NCBI GenBank assembly: GCA_964503595.1
Contig: CAZDAM010000011.1
Location: forward strand, 1-48,701
Direction: 5' to 3'
DNA: 48,701 bases
Source of the DNA: CAZDAM01 sp964503595
Lineage (GTDB): Bacteria; Muiribacteriota; UBA6191
A program made the position numbers and the translations under genes. Shown one piece after another: positions 7,588 through 16,321 of the stretch (positions are counted from its first letter, which is position 1; the number at the start of each line of letters is the position of its first letter). Below the pieces are notes generated by a model. That model was not told where the DNA came from and searched no databases. It was given only the letters and a program-made list of their open reading frames with translations.

Positions 7588-7651
7588 TCGCTCCTAATTC
7601 GCAGTTTTTGTATGATTGGAGGCCCTGATTGTTGGGTCAGGACCGCTGTTC

Positions 7652-10600
7652 ATGAATTTAAAGCCTTACTTTCGAGATCAGAGTTTTGCGAAATTCAGCC
7701 GATTGGCCAGCTTCTTTGTGCTGGCGATGGTTTTGTTTTCCTCCCGCACATTCAGCAGATGTGCTGGGAGTTGCCCGATCTTCACGCCATCAAATCCGGC
7801 CTGTATTCTGACGAAGGCAGCAGTTGGTACGACGCTGGAAAATCCTGCGAACCTTACAGAAGTTTCCAGAACCTCTAATTCTTTGTTCAGCTTTGATTTT
7901 GTTCATGATGGAAACTCTGGAATATTTACGGTGACTTCCCAGGGGGATAGCGATGACAACCCCTTTACTGTGGCTGAAGGAACCTGCTCTGGAAAAGTCA
8001 CCATAGGCTTTAGCAAGCCGGGGCAGAAAAATGTCCGTGTTCAGGTTACTCAGTTTCTTTCAGGAGTTCAGGTAACATCTCCGAATGCTGCCGTGGTTGT
8101 TTTCGACAATGTGGCCCCGGTTCTGACGGTGAATACGATTACACTGGGCTCCAGTACAGACGGAGCCATTGGAGAGCCGTTTTCGGCGGCCAAGACTTAC
8201 TTCGTGTCCAATTCCAATCTCGTGGTTACGGGCCGGGTTGCGGATCCGGCTCCATCCCAGGATCCGGATTTGTTGGGAGTCCGGGTCCTGGAAGGTCCGA
8301 ATCTGGGAACTGATTTCTTCCCGGTGACGAGAGGAACAAATGGTTCATTCACAGCCGATTTGAATATGACCAATGTGGATGACGGAGAATTTGTCATCCG
8401 GTTAGCTGGAATTGATACCAATGAACCAAGCTTTTTGTTTTCAGATAACTCTAAGGCTAATACGGGAGATGCTCTGGCTATTAAAGTCGTCAAGGATACG
8501 TCTCAACCGGTCGTCTCCAAGATTGAAGTCATCAAAGGAGCCGGAGAAAATCAGAAAACCGAGGAAGTCCCGGGAGTCTTTGTCCGTGGAGGAGAGCAGA
8601 TCCGGGTGCGTATGTCCTTCAGTGAGCCCATGGCGGAAGCTCCAGTCTTGTTGATGCAGCATAAAGGTCCTACCGGCGAGGAGGTTGACACTGAAGCTTA
8701 TGCGGTTCCTCTGGATTCAGCTCTTTTTGCCTCAAACCCTTCCGAAGCCGTTTATGTTTTTACACCCCTGTTTGATGTGAATAATCTTGGTGGGGTGGAT
8801 TTTTTGGTTGGGGCTGCCGGAGGCCAGGGCCAGGGGGCCGGTGCTGTTGGTAAGGATCGTGCGGGAAATGACATCGATCTGACCAAGAGTCCTGGTGGGG
8901 GTACGGTTGAACGGGCGATTATTGTCGATGGGGTTGGCCCAAGTCTGGTGCGCCTGCCTCAGGATGGTGCGGCTACAGACGGTCTGATTCAAAGCGATCC
9001 CGCTAACAATGAGATTCTGGCCAAGCAGAACTTTCCTCGCGATATCAAAATCTATGTCAAGGATTATAATATTCCGGCCAATGCGCCTAATTTTGCGGAT
9101 ACGCCTGAGGCCCTGCTGGCTGAAGATAATGGTTCCGGGGTCAATTTCGACAAACTGGCCGGGGCCAATGATGCGAGTCAGGGAAAAATCCGGGTGACTC
9201 TGACGGGTCCTGGTGGTCAGGTGATTCCGGGAACGCTTGCGACCCAGCCACCCAATGGACTGCTTTATCTCCTGAGTTCTGTGGAAAAACTCTTCCCTCC
9301 TACCGGAACCCCTCTGAAGGGGAATTACACGGTCAAGGTGGATCTGGTGGACAATGTAGGAAATACTTCCACGGAGGCCTTCACCTTCTCACTCGATATT
9401 GATGCGGTCAACCCGGCATCCATTCAGGTCAGTCTGCTGCCGGAAAAGACAAACAGCACTGGTGGGACTGCCGGTGGGGTGAACCTTTCTCTGAAAGCAC
9501 CCATTGGAGGAAGGGAAGTTCCGGATAGTCCCGGTCAGGTCGATTTGGCCACTCTGGATGCAGTCAATCAGGTGGATAGCTTTAATCTCTGCTCCACGGA
9601 TCCGGCCTTTGATCTTACAGGGTCCACAGTCGCTCTCAAGGCACGTCTGAATGGTCCGGATACGGTAGCAAGAGAGATGTTCACCAACTGTACTCCTAAT
9701 CTGGCAGATGCCGAAAATACCTGTGGAGCAGCCGGTCAGATCAGTTGTGAGATTGATGCGACCAGGGCCAAAGAGGTTTTTCCAAATCTTGATTTTGACT
9801 TTCCGAATCCTGGGGATATTGGTCAGTTTGTAGCTCCAGGGGATCGGGATCCCCGTTTTGGCCAGTACGATGGTCCATACCAAGTGGAAGTCATTGCGAA
9901 AGACGAGCCAGGGAATATTTCCAACCCGATTCGCAAGGAATTTCTTCTGGATACGACCCCTCCCTATACCGAAATCACGTTTCCGGTGCGTTTTGGAAAA
10001 ATCAACACTCCACTGCGCCATGTCAGTGCTGTGGTTGTGGATCCGTCTCCTCCCCGTCTGCATACTTTTGAGCAGGATGGGAAGGTCAATTTTGGTTCCG
10101 GGGTCTCGATTTCTTCTTCCAAGATGAGGCTCTTTTTGCAAGAACCTTACCAGACTTCGTTAAACTCCAGCATTTTCAAGCCAGATGGGGAAATCCGGGG
10201 TGCCTTGGACTTTATTCATAATCCCAATGCCTTTGATCCGAATCTTCCGACTTTCAACCCCAAGGATGATTCCTATCGCGTTCTTCTGGAATTTACCGAT
10301 GCCCAGGCGAATACAATTTCTCTGCCTGTGGATGGTTCAGCGGATGGGATTTACCGAATCGAAGTTGTGCCGGTTGATAATGCCGGAAATGCTCAGTTCA
10401 ACGGGCAGGCTCCTTCTCCTGCGGGAGCGACGGGTGGATTCAGGGCCCCTGAAGCTGAGGGTGAAACGCCGAAAGAACTGGTCCGGGATTTTTTCTTCCT
10501 TCTGGATACGGTTCCGCCCAGCGTGAAGCTTAATCCCTTACCGGGTCAGACTGCGGAGCCTTCTGAAATCAGTGTTAGCGGACAGGGTTTTACTCTGAAG

Positions 10601-12949
10601 GGGAAGGCCCGCGATCTTTCGGCCCAGCCCGGTGCGGAGGCCCTTAAGGGGGGCTCCGGGATGTCCCGGGTTGAGTACAGTCTGGTTCTGATGACCATTG
10701 ACGGAGAGATTGTTCCTGAGGTTCCCGGTACAGAAACCGTAAATGGCAATGTGATCAATTTCACCAGGTCCAACCCGATTCTGAAAAACCTGACAGCGGT
10801 TCTGGAGCCGATTCTGGATAATTCCAACGATCCGGCGGTTTCAAGTACCCGCCCGATGGTGCCTTCCAGTTACAAAGCTCTGGAGCTGGAGGAGAGAGAG
10901 TTTACGATTTCCGGAACCCTTCCGGCGCAAAGCCGGATCATCCGTCCCCCATCGGGTGGAAAGCCGGCCAATTATGTATTGATTGTCAAGGGCTATGATA
11001 TGGCGGGCAATGTTTCGGAGCGTCGTCTGGTTGTCAACCTGAATCAGACCGAACTCCCTGGTCCCGAGCTGGTGAGTCCGGCTAAAGATCAGAGTGTGAA
11101 AAGCCCGGCGATCACCTTTGAGTGGAAAGAAACGGATGGAGCCGCAGATTATATCCTGTCGGTTTCTGATCCGGACCTGAAAACTACGACCTATGCCGTC
11201 ATCAAGGGAAATGACACAACCAATGTGAAATGGAATGTAGTTTTGACCAAACAGGGACGCTATGAGTGGAAGGTGACTTCCAGAGATGCTGTCGGAAATC
11301 TGGGAATTGCTTCTTCGATTCAGATTTTTTACTACGATAAGGAAGCCCCCAGGGTCGCCTCGATGAGCTGGTCGGACTTGAGCCCGGAGGCAAGCACTCA
11401 GCTTGGAATTGGTACGTTTCGGCTTCAGGTGACTTTTAACGAGGACATCAAGGACGGACCCGAAGTAACTTTTGATCCGATCAGTATCAGTGTACTGCCT
11501 CAGGTGATTGTCACGCAGCGACTTGAAGGCAGGATTTGGGAGGGAAGGGCAACCATTCCAACCACGGCAACCCATGAATGGGATGGGAAGGCCACGATTG
11601 AAATCAAGAACGCCAGGGATATGGCCGGAAATTCCATGATTGTGGATCGTGATTATGATTTTGTGATTGATACCGGTCCTTCCTACTCGGTGCGCTATTT
11701 TGAAAATCCGGTTTACCAGAAAGAGATCACCATGGTGGTCAAGGCCAGTGAGGCCCTTTTGAATGCTCCGGTTTTAACAGAATTACAGCTGATCAGCTCC
11801 AATCAGGCTTCCATGCTTAAAATCACGGATATGGTCTACGGAGCTCCTCTGAAAATCACGGCCAGTCAGTCGGGTACCGCCAAGGCACGTATCAGTGCAT
11901 CAGATCTGGATGGCAATACGGCATCCAGAATCGTAACCTTTCCTCTGACAGTGATGAGTTCCATGAATGGGGGCACGGTCACGGCCAGCTTTCTTAGGGT
12001 CAACTATACGACAAAGACAGTTTCGGAGGATTTGAGCCTGGCTATTCTGCCGAGACCGGATGCTTCGGCTCCGACAGAGAGCGGGATTCTGGCGAGTGTG
12101 GGTCGGGTGGCAACCGGAGCTGAAACGGGCTCGGAGCTGGAATTGGTTCAGGAACTGGAGCTTCTGGTGCCCACAGGTTACCGCCTGAATCAGGCGACGG
12201 CAGACATCCGGATGTCTTCGGCTCTCGCTCCCCGGCATGGGGTCTTTGTGAACGCCGGTGGAGAGCTGCTCCTTCTTCAGGGGAGCTATCAGGACCTCTG
12301 GTACTCCGTACAGCTTCCGGCAACCGGGCAGCTTGGGATCTATAAGGATGAAAAATCTCCTGAAATTGAATTGGACCGTGCTTTGGAGCAGGATGGAATT
12401 GCATCGAGCAACCCTCGGATTGTTTTTAAGGCCCAGGATCTTGGAGCCGGGATTCGGCAGGAGAGTCTCAGAGTTATTCTTTCCGGACAAGAGCTTGCTT
12501 TTGAGGAGCAGAACGGAGATGAATACGTTTACAGAATGCAGGGCCGCCCGGTTCATGGCGATAATGAACTCAGTATTGAGGTCGAGGACAGGTTTGGAAA
12601 CCGTTCCGTGCTTCAGTCGGTTTTGCAGGTTCTGGGACCGATTCGCATGCATGCGGTGAGTTATCCGAATCCGGCCAGAAGCTTTTCCACTCTGCGCTAC
12701 GATCTGTCCCGTTCGGCATCAGAGGTTCGTATCAGACTTTACGATGCGGCCGGTTCTCTGGTTTACAATACCTCTTCGAATCAGGATGTGAGCGTGAGCA
12801 CGCAAAAAGGTTTGAATACCTTTCGCTGGGATCTGGTCAACCGCCGGGGCGGCTATGTGGCCAACGGAGTCTATTTTGCCACAGTAGAGGCCCGGGACAG
12901 TGATGGAAATGAAGATCGCCAACGCCTTAAGATTGCCGTTCTTCAGTAG
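7652..12949 (+). CDS. Giant secreted Ig-like repeat protein with FlgD-Ig/T9SS-like C-terminal domain
   Basis: The predicted product has 1765 residues. The ATG at 7652 (AGGA nearby) gives a basic N-terminus followed by the hydrophobic LASFFVLAMVLF, a probable signal sequence. TTG at 7616 is also open but has no ribosome site. The body is a chain of beta-sandwich modules, many separated by a D-x-x-x-P junction (for example LLDTTPPYTEI near 765 and LLDTVPPSVKL near 949); I see about nine such junctions. DNAGN and DMAGN phrases recur, as in bacterial Ig-like adhesins. The last 100 residues form a FlgD-Ig-like domain with SYPNPARSFSTLRYDL, VRIRLYDAAGSLVY, WDLVNRRGG and ANGVYFATVEA. In Bacteroidota and relatives such ends serve as T9SS sorting signals. 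No T9SS gene is in the window, so the export route is unproven. Confidence 0.8.
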   Translation: MNLKPYFRDQSFAKFSRLASFFVLAMVLFSSRTFSRCAGSCPIFTPSNPACILTKAAVGTTLENPANLTEVSRTSNSLFSFDFVHDGNSGIFTVTSQGDSDDNPFTVAEGTCSGKVTIGFSKPGQKNVRVQVTQFLSGVQVTSPNAAVVVFDNVAPVLTVNTITLGSSTDGAIGEPFSAAKTYFVSNSNLVVTGRVADPAPSQDPDLLGVRVLEGPNLGTDFFPVTRGTNGSFTADLNMTNVDDGEFVIRLAGIDTNEPSFLFSDNSKANTGDALAIKVVKDTSQPVVSKIEVIKGAGENQKTEEVPGVFVRGGEQIRVRMSFSEPMAEAPVLLMQHKGPTGEEVDTEAYAVPLDSALFASNPSEAVYVFTPLFDVNNLGGVDFLVGAAGGQGQGAGAVGKDRAGNDIDLTKSPGGGTVERAIIVDGVGPSLVRLPQDGAATDGLIQSDPANNEILAKQNFPRDIKIYVKDYNIPANAPNFADTPEALLAEDNGSGVNFDKLAGANDASQGKIRVTLTGPGGQVIPGTLATQPPNGLLYLLSSVEKLFPPTGTPLKGNYTVKVDLVDNVGNTSTEAFTFSLDIDAVNPASIQVSLLPEKTNSTGGTAGGVNLSLKAPIGGREVPDSPGQVDLATLDAVNQVDSFNLCSTDPAFDLTGSTVALKARLNGPDTVAREMFTNCTPNLADAENTCGAAGQISCEIDATRAKEVFPNLDFDFPNPGDIGQFVAPGDRDPRFGQYDGPYQVEVIAKDEPGNISNPIRKEFLLDTTPPYTEITFPVRFGKINTPLRHVSAVVVDPSPPRLHTFEQDGKVNFGSGVSISSSKMRLFLQEPYQTSLNSSIFKPDGEIRGALDFIHNPNAFDPNLPTFNPKDDSYRVLLEFTDAQANTISLPVDGSADGIYRIEVVPVDNAGNAQFNGQAPSPAGATGGFRAPEAEGETPKELVRDFFFLLDTVPPSVKLNPLPGQTAEPSEISVSGQGFTLKGKARDLSAQPGAEALKGGSGMSRVEYSLVLMTIDGEIVPEVPGTETVNGNVINFTRSNPILKNLTAVLEPILDNSNDPAVSSTRPMVPSSYKALELEEREFTISGTLPAQSRIIRPPSGGKPANYVLIVKGYDMAGNVSERRLVVNLNQTELPGPELVSPAKDQSVKSPAITFEWKETDGAADYILSVSDPDLKTTTYAVIKGNDTTNVKWNVVLTKQGRYEWKVTSRDAVGNLGIASSIQIFYYDKEAPRVASMSWSDLSPEASTQLGIGTFRLQVTFNEDIKDGPEVTFDPISISVLPQVIVTQRLEGRIWEGRATIPTTATHEWDGKATIEIKNARDMAGNSMIVDRDYDFVIDTGPSYSVRYFENPVYQKEITMVVKASEALLNAPVLTELQLISSNQASMLKITDMVYGAPLKITASQSGTAKARISASDLDGNTASRIVTFPLTVMSSMNGGTVTASFLRVNYTTKTVSEDLSLAILPRPDASAPTESGILASVGRVATGAETGSELELVQELELLVPTGYRLNQATADIRMSSALAPRHGVFVNAGGELLLLQGSYQDLWYSVQLPATGQLGIYKDEKSPEIELDRALEQDGIASSNPRIVFKAQDLGAGIRQESLRVILSGQELAFEEQNGDEYVYRMQGRPVHGDNELSIEVEDRFGNRSVLQSVLQVLGPIRMHAVSYPNPARSFSTLRYDLSRSASEVRIRLYDAAGSLVYNTSSNQDVSVSTQKGLNTFRWDLVNRRGGYVANGVYFATVEARDSDGNEDRQRLKIAVLQ

Positions 12950-13105
12950 TTTTCCGTAGGATTTTTTTCTTATCGTGTCCTTGAGTTTTTCTGGACCTCA
13001 TTCTGTATTCCGCTCATGGTTTTCAAAACTTTCCGGACAGAAAAAAGATCATAAAATCGGAAACATCCCAGCCTCGAATTGCGTAGAACGATGCGAGGAG
13101 AGTTT

Positions 13106-14695
13106 ATGCGCAGCATTTTCAAAGGTTTTCAGCGACTGGCTTTGGGGGCAGGTGCCATCGTTCTGGCTTCTACGGTTCAGGCTGATGCTTTCATGGAAAT
13201 TGAGAATATTCTGGTGAATGCCCCGGAGCGGGAAATCCGCTTTGAGACAGTGATGCAGATGAATACAAACGATTCCGCTGTCTGGGCTCTGGAAACTGCT
13301 CGCAAATATCAGGAACGCGGTGATTTTGAACTGCGCAACAAATTCCTTTCCCTGGCTCTGGTAGTTCTCCAGCGGGATGAAATGACGCGCTTCGCCCGCC
13401 CGATGAGCCCGGGCTTTTCTCCACGCTCAGCCCAGAATTCCCGTCGCTTCCAGTTTCAGCGCCTCTACGGGGAAGAAGGCACTTACGGCAGCGCCGAAAC
13501 CCAGGATGCTGTTTCGGAGGCCGTTCAGCAGGAGGTTGATGGAGAAGCATGGTTTCTGAGCGTTCTGGAAAAACTGGGTGTTCTGAATAAAAATTATAAA
13601 GATCTTAACGATCAGCTGAGAGCTGAGTATCCCAACCTGTCCCGCTCCGAGCTTGCAGATCATCTCGTCCGTCAGGCTGCCAGACTGACAGCGGGTGTTG
13701 GCTTTGCTTCCAATCTCCCCGGAGCAATTCCCGGAGTTGGTTCTGCCGCCCAGATGGCTTTGAGTGTCGGGGGAATGATTCCTGACATGATTTATCTGTT
13801 CAAGCAGCAGGCAACCCTGATTTTCAGAATTGCGGAAATCTATGGCAAGGATATCAAGTCCGAGGAGCGCGTGACCGAGGCTTTGATTCTTTTTGGAGTC
13901 GCCTCTGGTGTTTCTTCGGCAACCAAGGCTCTCGAGCAGTACCTAGAGAAGAGCTTCACAGTGTATCTCCAGTCCAAGATTACCGAGGAAGCGGTTCAGA
14001 ATACTGTGGCCAAGCTGGCTGCCATGCATCCGTTGCTTCGCGATATCATAACAACCCTGGTTTCCAAACAGATGATCAATCAGGCTGCTGTAGAGAAAGC
14101 GGCCAACAGTCTGATTCCTCTCATTGGTGCCGGCCTGAATGGTGCAACCAACTATGTCTTTACCAGGCAGGTGGGGCGGGTTGCCAAAGCTTTCTACGGA
14201 GATGAAACCACAGACAAGCTTCAGGCAATCAATAATCTGAAAATGCCTAAGGTTGAACTGGCCATGTTCCGTGCTCTGGTGTCAGTCATTCATGCGGATG
14301 GAGTTCAGAAGCCTGAGGAAACCATGGCGATTCAGAAAATTCTGGGACGCTTTGAGCACAACCGTTCCATGGTTGAGAGAATGCTTGATGGTGATGAAGA
14401 GCTGATGGGCCAGACAGACTATGACATTTCGGCAGAATCCGATCAGGTGAAGCGTCACATTCTTTACGCCATCATTTCCATGGAATATGTTGATATGGAA
14501 AAGAATCCGGCAGAGATTGAACTGCATGACAGGATTCTGGAGAAATTTGCGATTGATATCTCTGTGGATCGTGAAGTGGAAGCCCGCGTGAAGGAAGAAC
14601 GGGGGATTTCCGATGGGGCAGATGCAGGGCTTCTTGGTCGGATGTATCGCAGTTATCAGAAAGCTATTGGCGCCCGTGAGGAAGTTGATTTCTGA
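13106..14695 (+). CDS. Secreted protein with EcsC-like and TerB-like domains
   Basis: The 529-residue product starts at an ATG with a perfect AGGAG, giving a signal peptide (MRSIFKGFQRLALGAGAIVLASTVQA) before DAFMEIE. TTG at 13079 is also open but less likely. Residues about 174-367 resemble the EcsC family: LVRQAARLTAGVGFAS, a glycine-rich hydrophobic stretch with PGAIPGVGSAAQMALSVGG, and IAEIYGKDIKSEERV. Residues about 383-510 resemble a TerB domain: AMFRALVSVIHADG followed by alternating acidic helices. TerB and EcsC domains usually work in the cytoplasm or at the inner membrane, so a cleavable signal peptide is notable. It stands alone between a giant surface protein and a terminator. Domain calls are from pattern resemblance only. 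Confidence 0.65.
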   Translation: MRSIFKGFQRLALGAGAIVLASTVQADAFMEIENILVNAPEREIRFETVMQMNTNDSAVWALETARKYQERGDFELRNKFLSLALVVLQRDEMTRFARPMSPGFSPRSAQNSRRFQFQRLYGEEGTYGSAETQDAVSEAVQQEVDGEAWFLSVLEKLGVLNKNYKDLNDQLRAEYPNLSRSELADHLVRQAARLTAGVGFASNLPGAIPGVGSAAQMALSVGGMIPDMIYLFKQQATLIFRIAEIYGKDIKSEERVTEALILFGVASGVSSATKALEQYLEKSFTVYLQSKITEEAVQNTVAKLAAMHPLLRDIITTLVSKQMINQAAVEKAANSLIPLIGAGLNGATNYVFTRQVGRVAKAFYGDETTDKLQAINNLKMPKVELAMFRALVSVIHADGVQKPEETMAIQKILGRFEHNRSMVERMLDGDEELMGQTDYDISAESDQVKRHILYAIISMEYVDMEKNPAEIELHDRILEKFAIDISVDREVEARVKEERGISDGADAGLLGRMYRSYQKAIGAREEVDF

Positions 14696-14763
14696 TTTGA
14701 ATCCAGCCTACAGCAAAAGTAAAATCTGCTGAGGAGTAGTGTATTACGACTCCGCGTTGCCTC

Positions 14764-14809
14764 AAAAGCAGGCCAGAGTATACAATTCTGGCCTGCTTTT
14801 GCACTTTTT
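14764..14809 (+). terminator. Strong terminator hairpin after the EcsC/TerB-like gene
   Basis: AAAAGCAGGCCAGA (14764-14777) pairs perfectly over 14 bp with 14787-14800 across a nine-base loop. The downstream arm ends in TTTT and a second T run follows (14805-14809). The A-rich upstream arm gives a T run on the other strand too, so it could act in both directions. It separates the gene ending at 14695 from the nucleotidase starting at 14828. Confidence 0.8.
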
Positions 14810-14827
14810 GAATAGGTGGTACTTTGC

Positions 14828-16318
14828 ATGTTGAGTCTGAACAACCTGAAACCCCTGATTCGTACGGAACAGATCGCGCCTTCTAGGCGGGTTTATGTCA
14901 ACCGGAATCTGAAGCTTGAAACCATTACTCATATGGGCTTTGATATGGATCATACGCTGGCGGTTTATACCGATCTCCTGGAAGTTCTGGCATTTGATCT
15001 GACCAGGGATCGGCTGGTGAGCAAATCCGGCTATCCGGAAATGCTTCTGGATGCTCAGTACAGACCGGGGGAGGTCATTCGGGGTCTGATTATCGATAAG
15101 AAGAAAGGGAACCTGATCAAGCTGGATCATCACAAGTACGTGGAAGTTGCCTACCACGGTTCCAGAGAGTTGAGCAAGGAAGAGCGCAAGGACGCCTACA
15201 ATCTGCCGGGGGAGCGTTATCGCCCGGATTCGGATGATTATGCTTATCTGGACACCTTGTTCTGTCTGCCGGAAGCCAGCCTTTTTGCACACCTGGTGGA
15301 TCTGACAGATAAAACGATTAAAGATCCGTCCAAGCGGAATTACAAGAAGCTGTCCCAGGATATTCGTGCCGCGATTGATACGGTGCACCGGGACGGTTCC
15401 CTGAAGAGTGCCGTGGCTGAAAGCATGGATACCTATGTTGAACGGGATCCTTTATTGCCCAGGGTTCTGCACCATTTTATCCAGGGGCATAAAAGGCTCT
15501 TTCTTCTGACGAATTCCGAGTACTATTACACGGATCTGGTTTTATCCCATCTCTTGAATGGGGCCATTCCAGGTATGGATACCTGGCACAAGTACTTTGA
15601 AATGGTTGTGGTTTCGGCCAAAAAGCCAGGCTTTTTTTTAAAGGATGCTCCTCTTGAGCAGATTGAAGAAGATGAGAATGGCCGCAAGCTCGAAGGTTAT
15701 CTGGCCAAAAAGGTGTATCGTGGAGGCTCATTTCGGGAACTTGAGAAAGAAATTGGTGCTAGTGGAGAACGGATTCTTTACTTTGGGGATCATACCTTTG
15801 GGGACATTTTGAAATCCAAACAGAAGTGCGGATGGAGAACTGCCATGGTGATCTTTGAACTGGAGAGAGAGATTGAAATTATCCAGTCTCAGCAGGAGGA
15901 CAAGCATCGTCTGGAGTCCCTGAGGCATGAGCTTGCCGAGATTGAAGATGATACCCATATGCTGGAACAGCAGATTTACTATTTAAGAGTCCATAAGATT
16001 GATAATTATGAGGATTTGAGTGATCAGAACCTGGGAGAAATCGATCAGCAGCTTCAGAAGCTGCAGTCCCAGAGTCAGGAGAATGAAACCCGCATTACGT
16101 CTCTTCTGAGCGAAGTCCGCAGGCTTGAAGATATGCTGGGACATGCTTTCAACTCAAAATGGGGCTCGATCTTCAAGTCGAATCGCAGGAAATCCCGCTT
16201 TGGAGATCAGGTTGAGGACCATGCCTGCGTCTACACGGCCAGAGTAACGAACTTTGCGAACTATCCAACTACGAAATATTTCAGGATTCACGCAGATATG
16301 CTGCCCCACGAACGCTAA
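14828..16318 (+). CDS. HAD-IG family 5'-nucleotidase (cN-II-like)
   Basis: The 496-residue product carries the HAD motifs: GFDMDHTLAVY (nucleophile and acid-base aspartates, near 38-48), LLTNSEYYYTD (motif II) and ILYFGDHTFGDI (motif IV). Near the C-terminus are a coiled-coil region (about 355-440) and the block FGDQVEDHACVYTARVTNF. This is the pattern of the HAD-IG 5'-nucleotidase family, related to eukaryotic cytosolic purine 5'-nucleotidase, which dephosphorylates IMP and GMP. ATG at 14828 has AGGTGG eight bases upstream; a GTG at 14816 is less likely. It ends three bases before the giant lipoprotein gene, so the two may be cotranscribed. Confidence 0.9.
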   Translation: MLSLNNLKPLIRTEQIAPSRRVYVNRNLKLETITHMGFDMDHTLAVYTDLLEVLAFDLTRDRLVSKSGYPEMLLDAQYRPGEVIRGLIIDKKKGNLIKLDHHKYVEVAYHGSRELSKEERKDAYNLPGERYRPDSDDYAYLDTLFCLPEASLFAHLVDLTDKTIKDPSKRNYKKLSQDIRAAIDTVHRDGSLKSAVAESMDTYVERDPLLPRVLHHFIQGHKRLFLLTNSEYYYTDLVLSHLLNGAIPGMDTWHKYFEMVVVSAKKPGFFLKDAPLEQIEEDENGRKLEGYLAKKVYRGGSFRELEKEIGASGERILYFGDHTFGDILKSKQKCGWRTAMVIFELEREIEIIQSQQEDKHRLESLRHELAEIEDDTHMLEQQIYYLRVHKIDNYEDLSDQNLGEIDQQLQKLQSQSQENETRITSLLSEVRRLEDMLGHAFNSKWGSIFKSNRRKSRFGDQVEDHACVYTARVTNFANYPTTKYFRIHADMLPHER

Positions 16319-16321
16319 ACC

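Noticed and set aside
9389..10141. 250-codon minus-strand frame inside the 1765-residue surface protein gene
   Set aside because: Antisense to a long gene with consistent domain structure; its translation is basic and without recognisable motifs.
12986..13045. Inverted repeat TTTTTCTG / CAGAAAAA between two genes
   Set aside because: The arms are 8 bases of low complexity separated by 44 bases; not convincing as a terminator or operator.
13021..13057. Possible promoter (TTTCCG ... TAAAAT) before the EcsC/TerB-like gene
   Set aside because: The upstream hexamer is poor and spacing is only 16; not strong enough to list.
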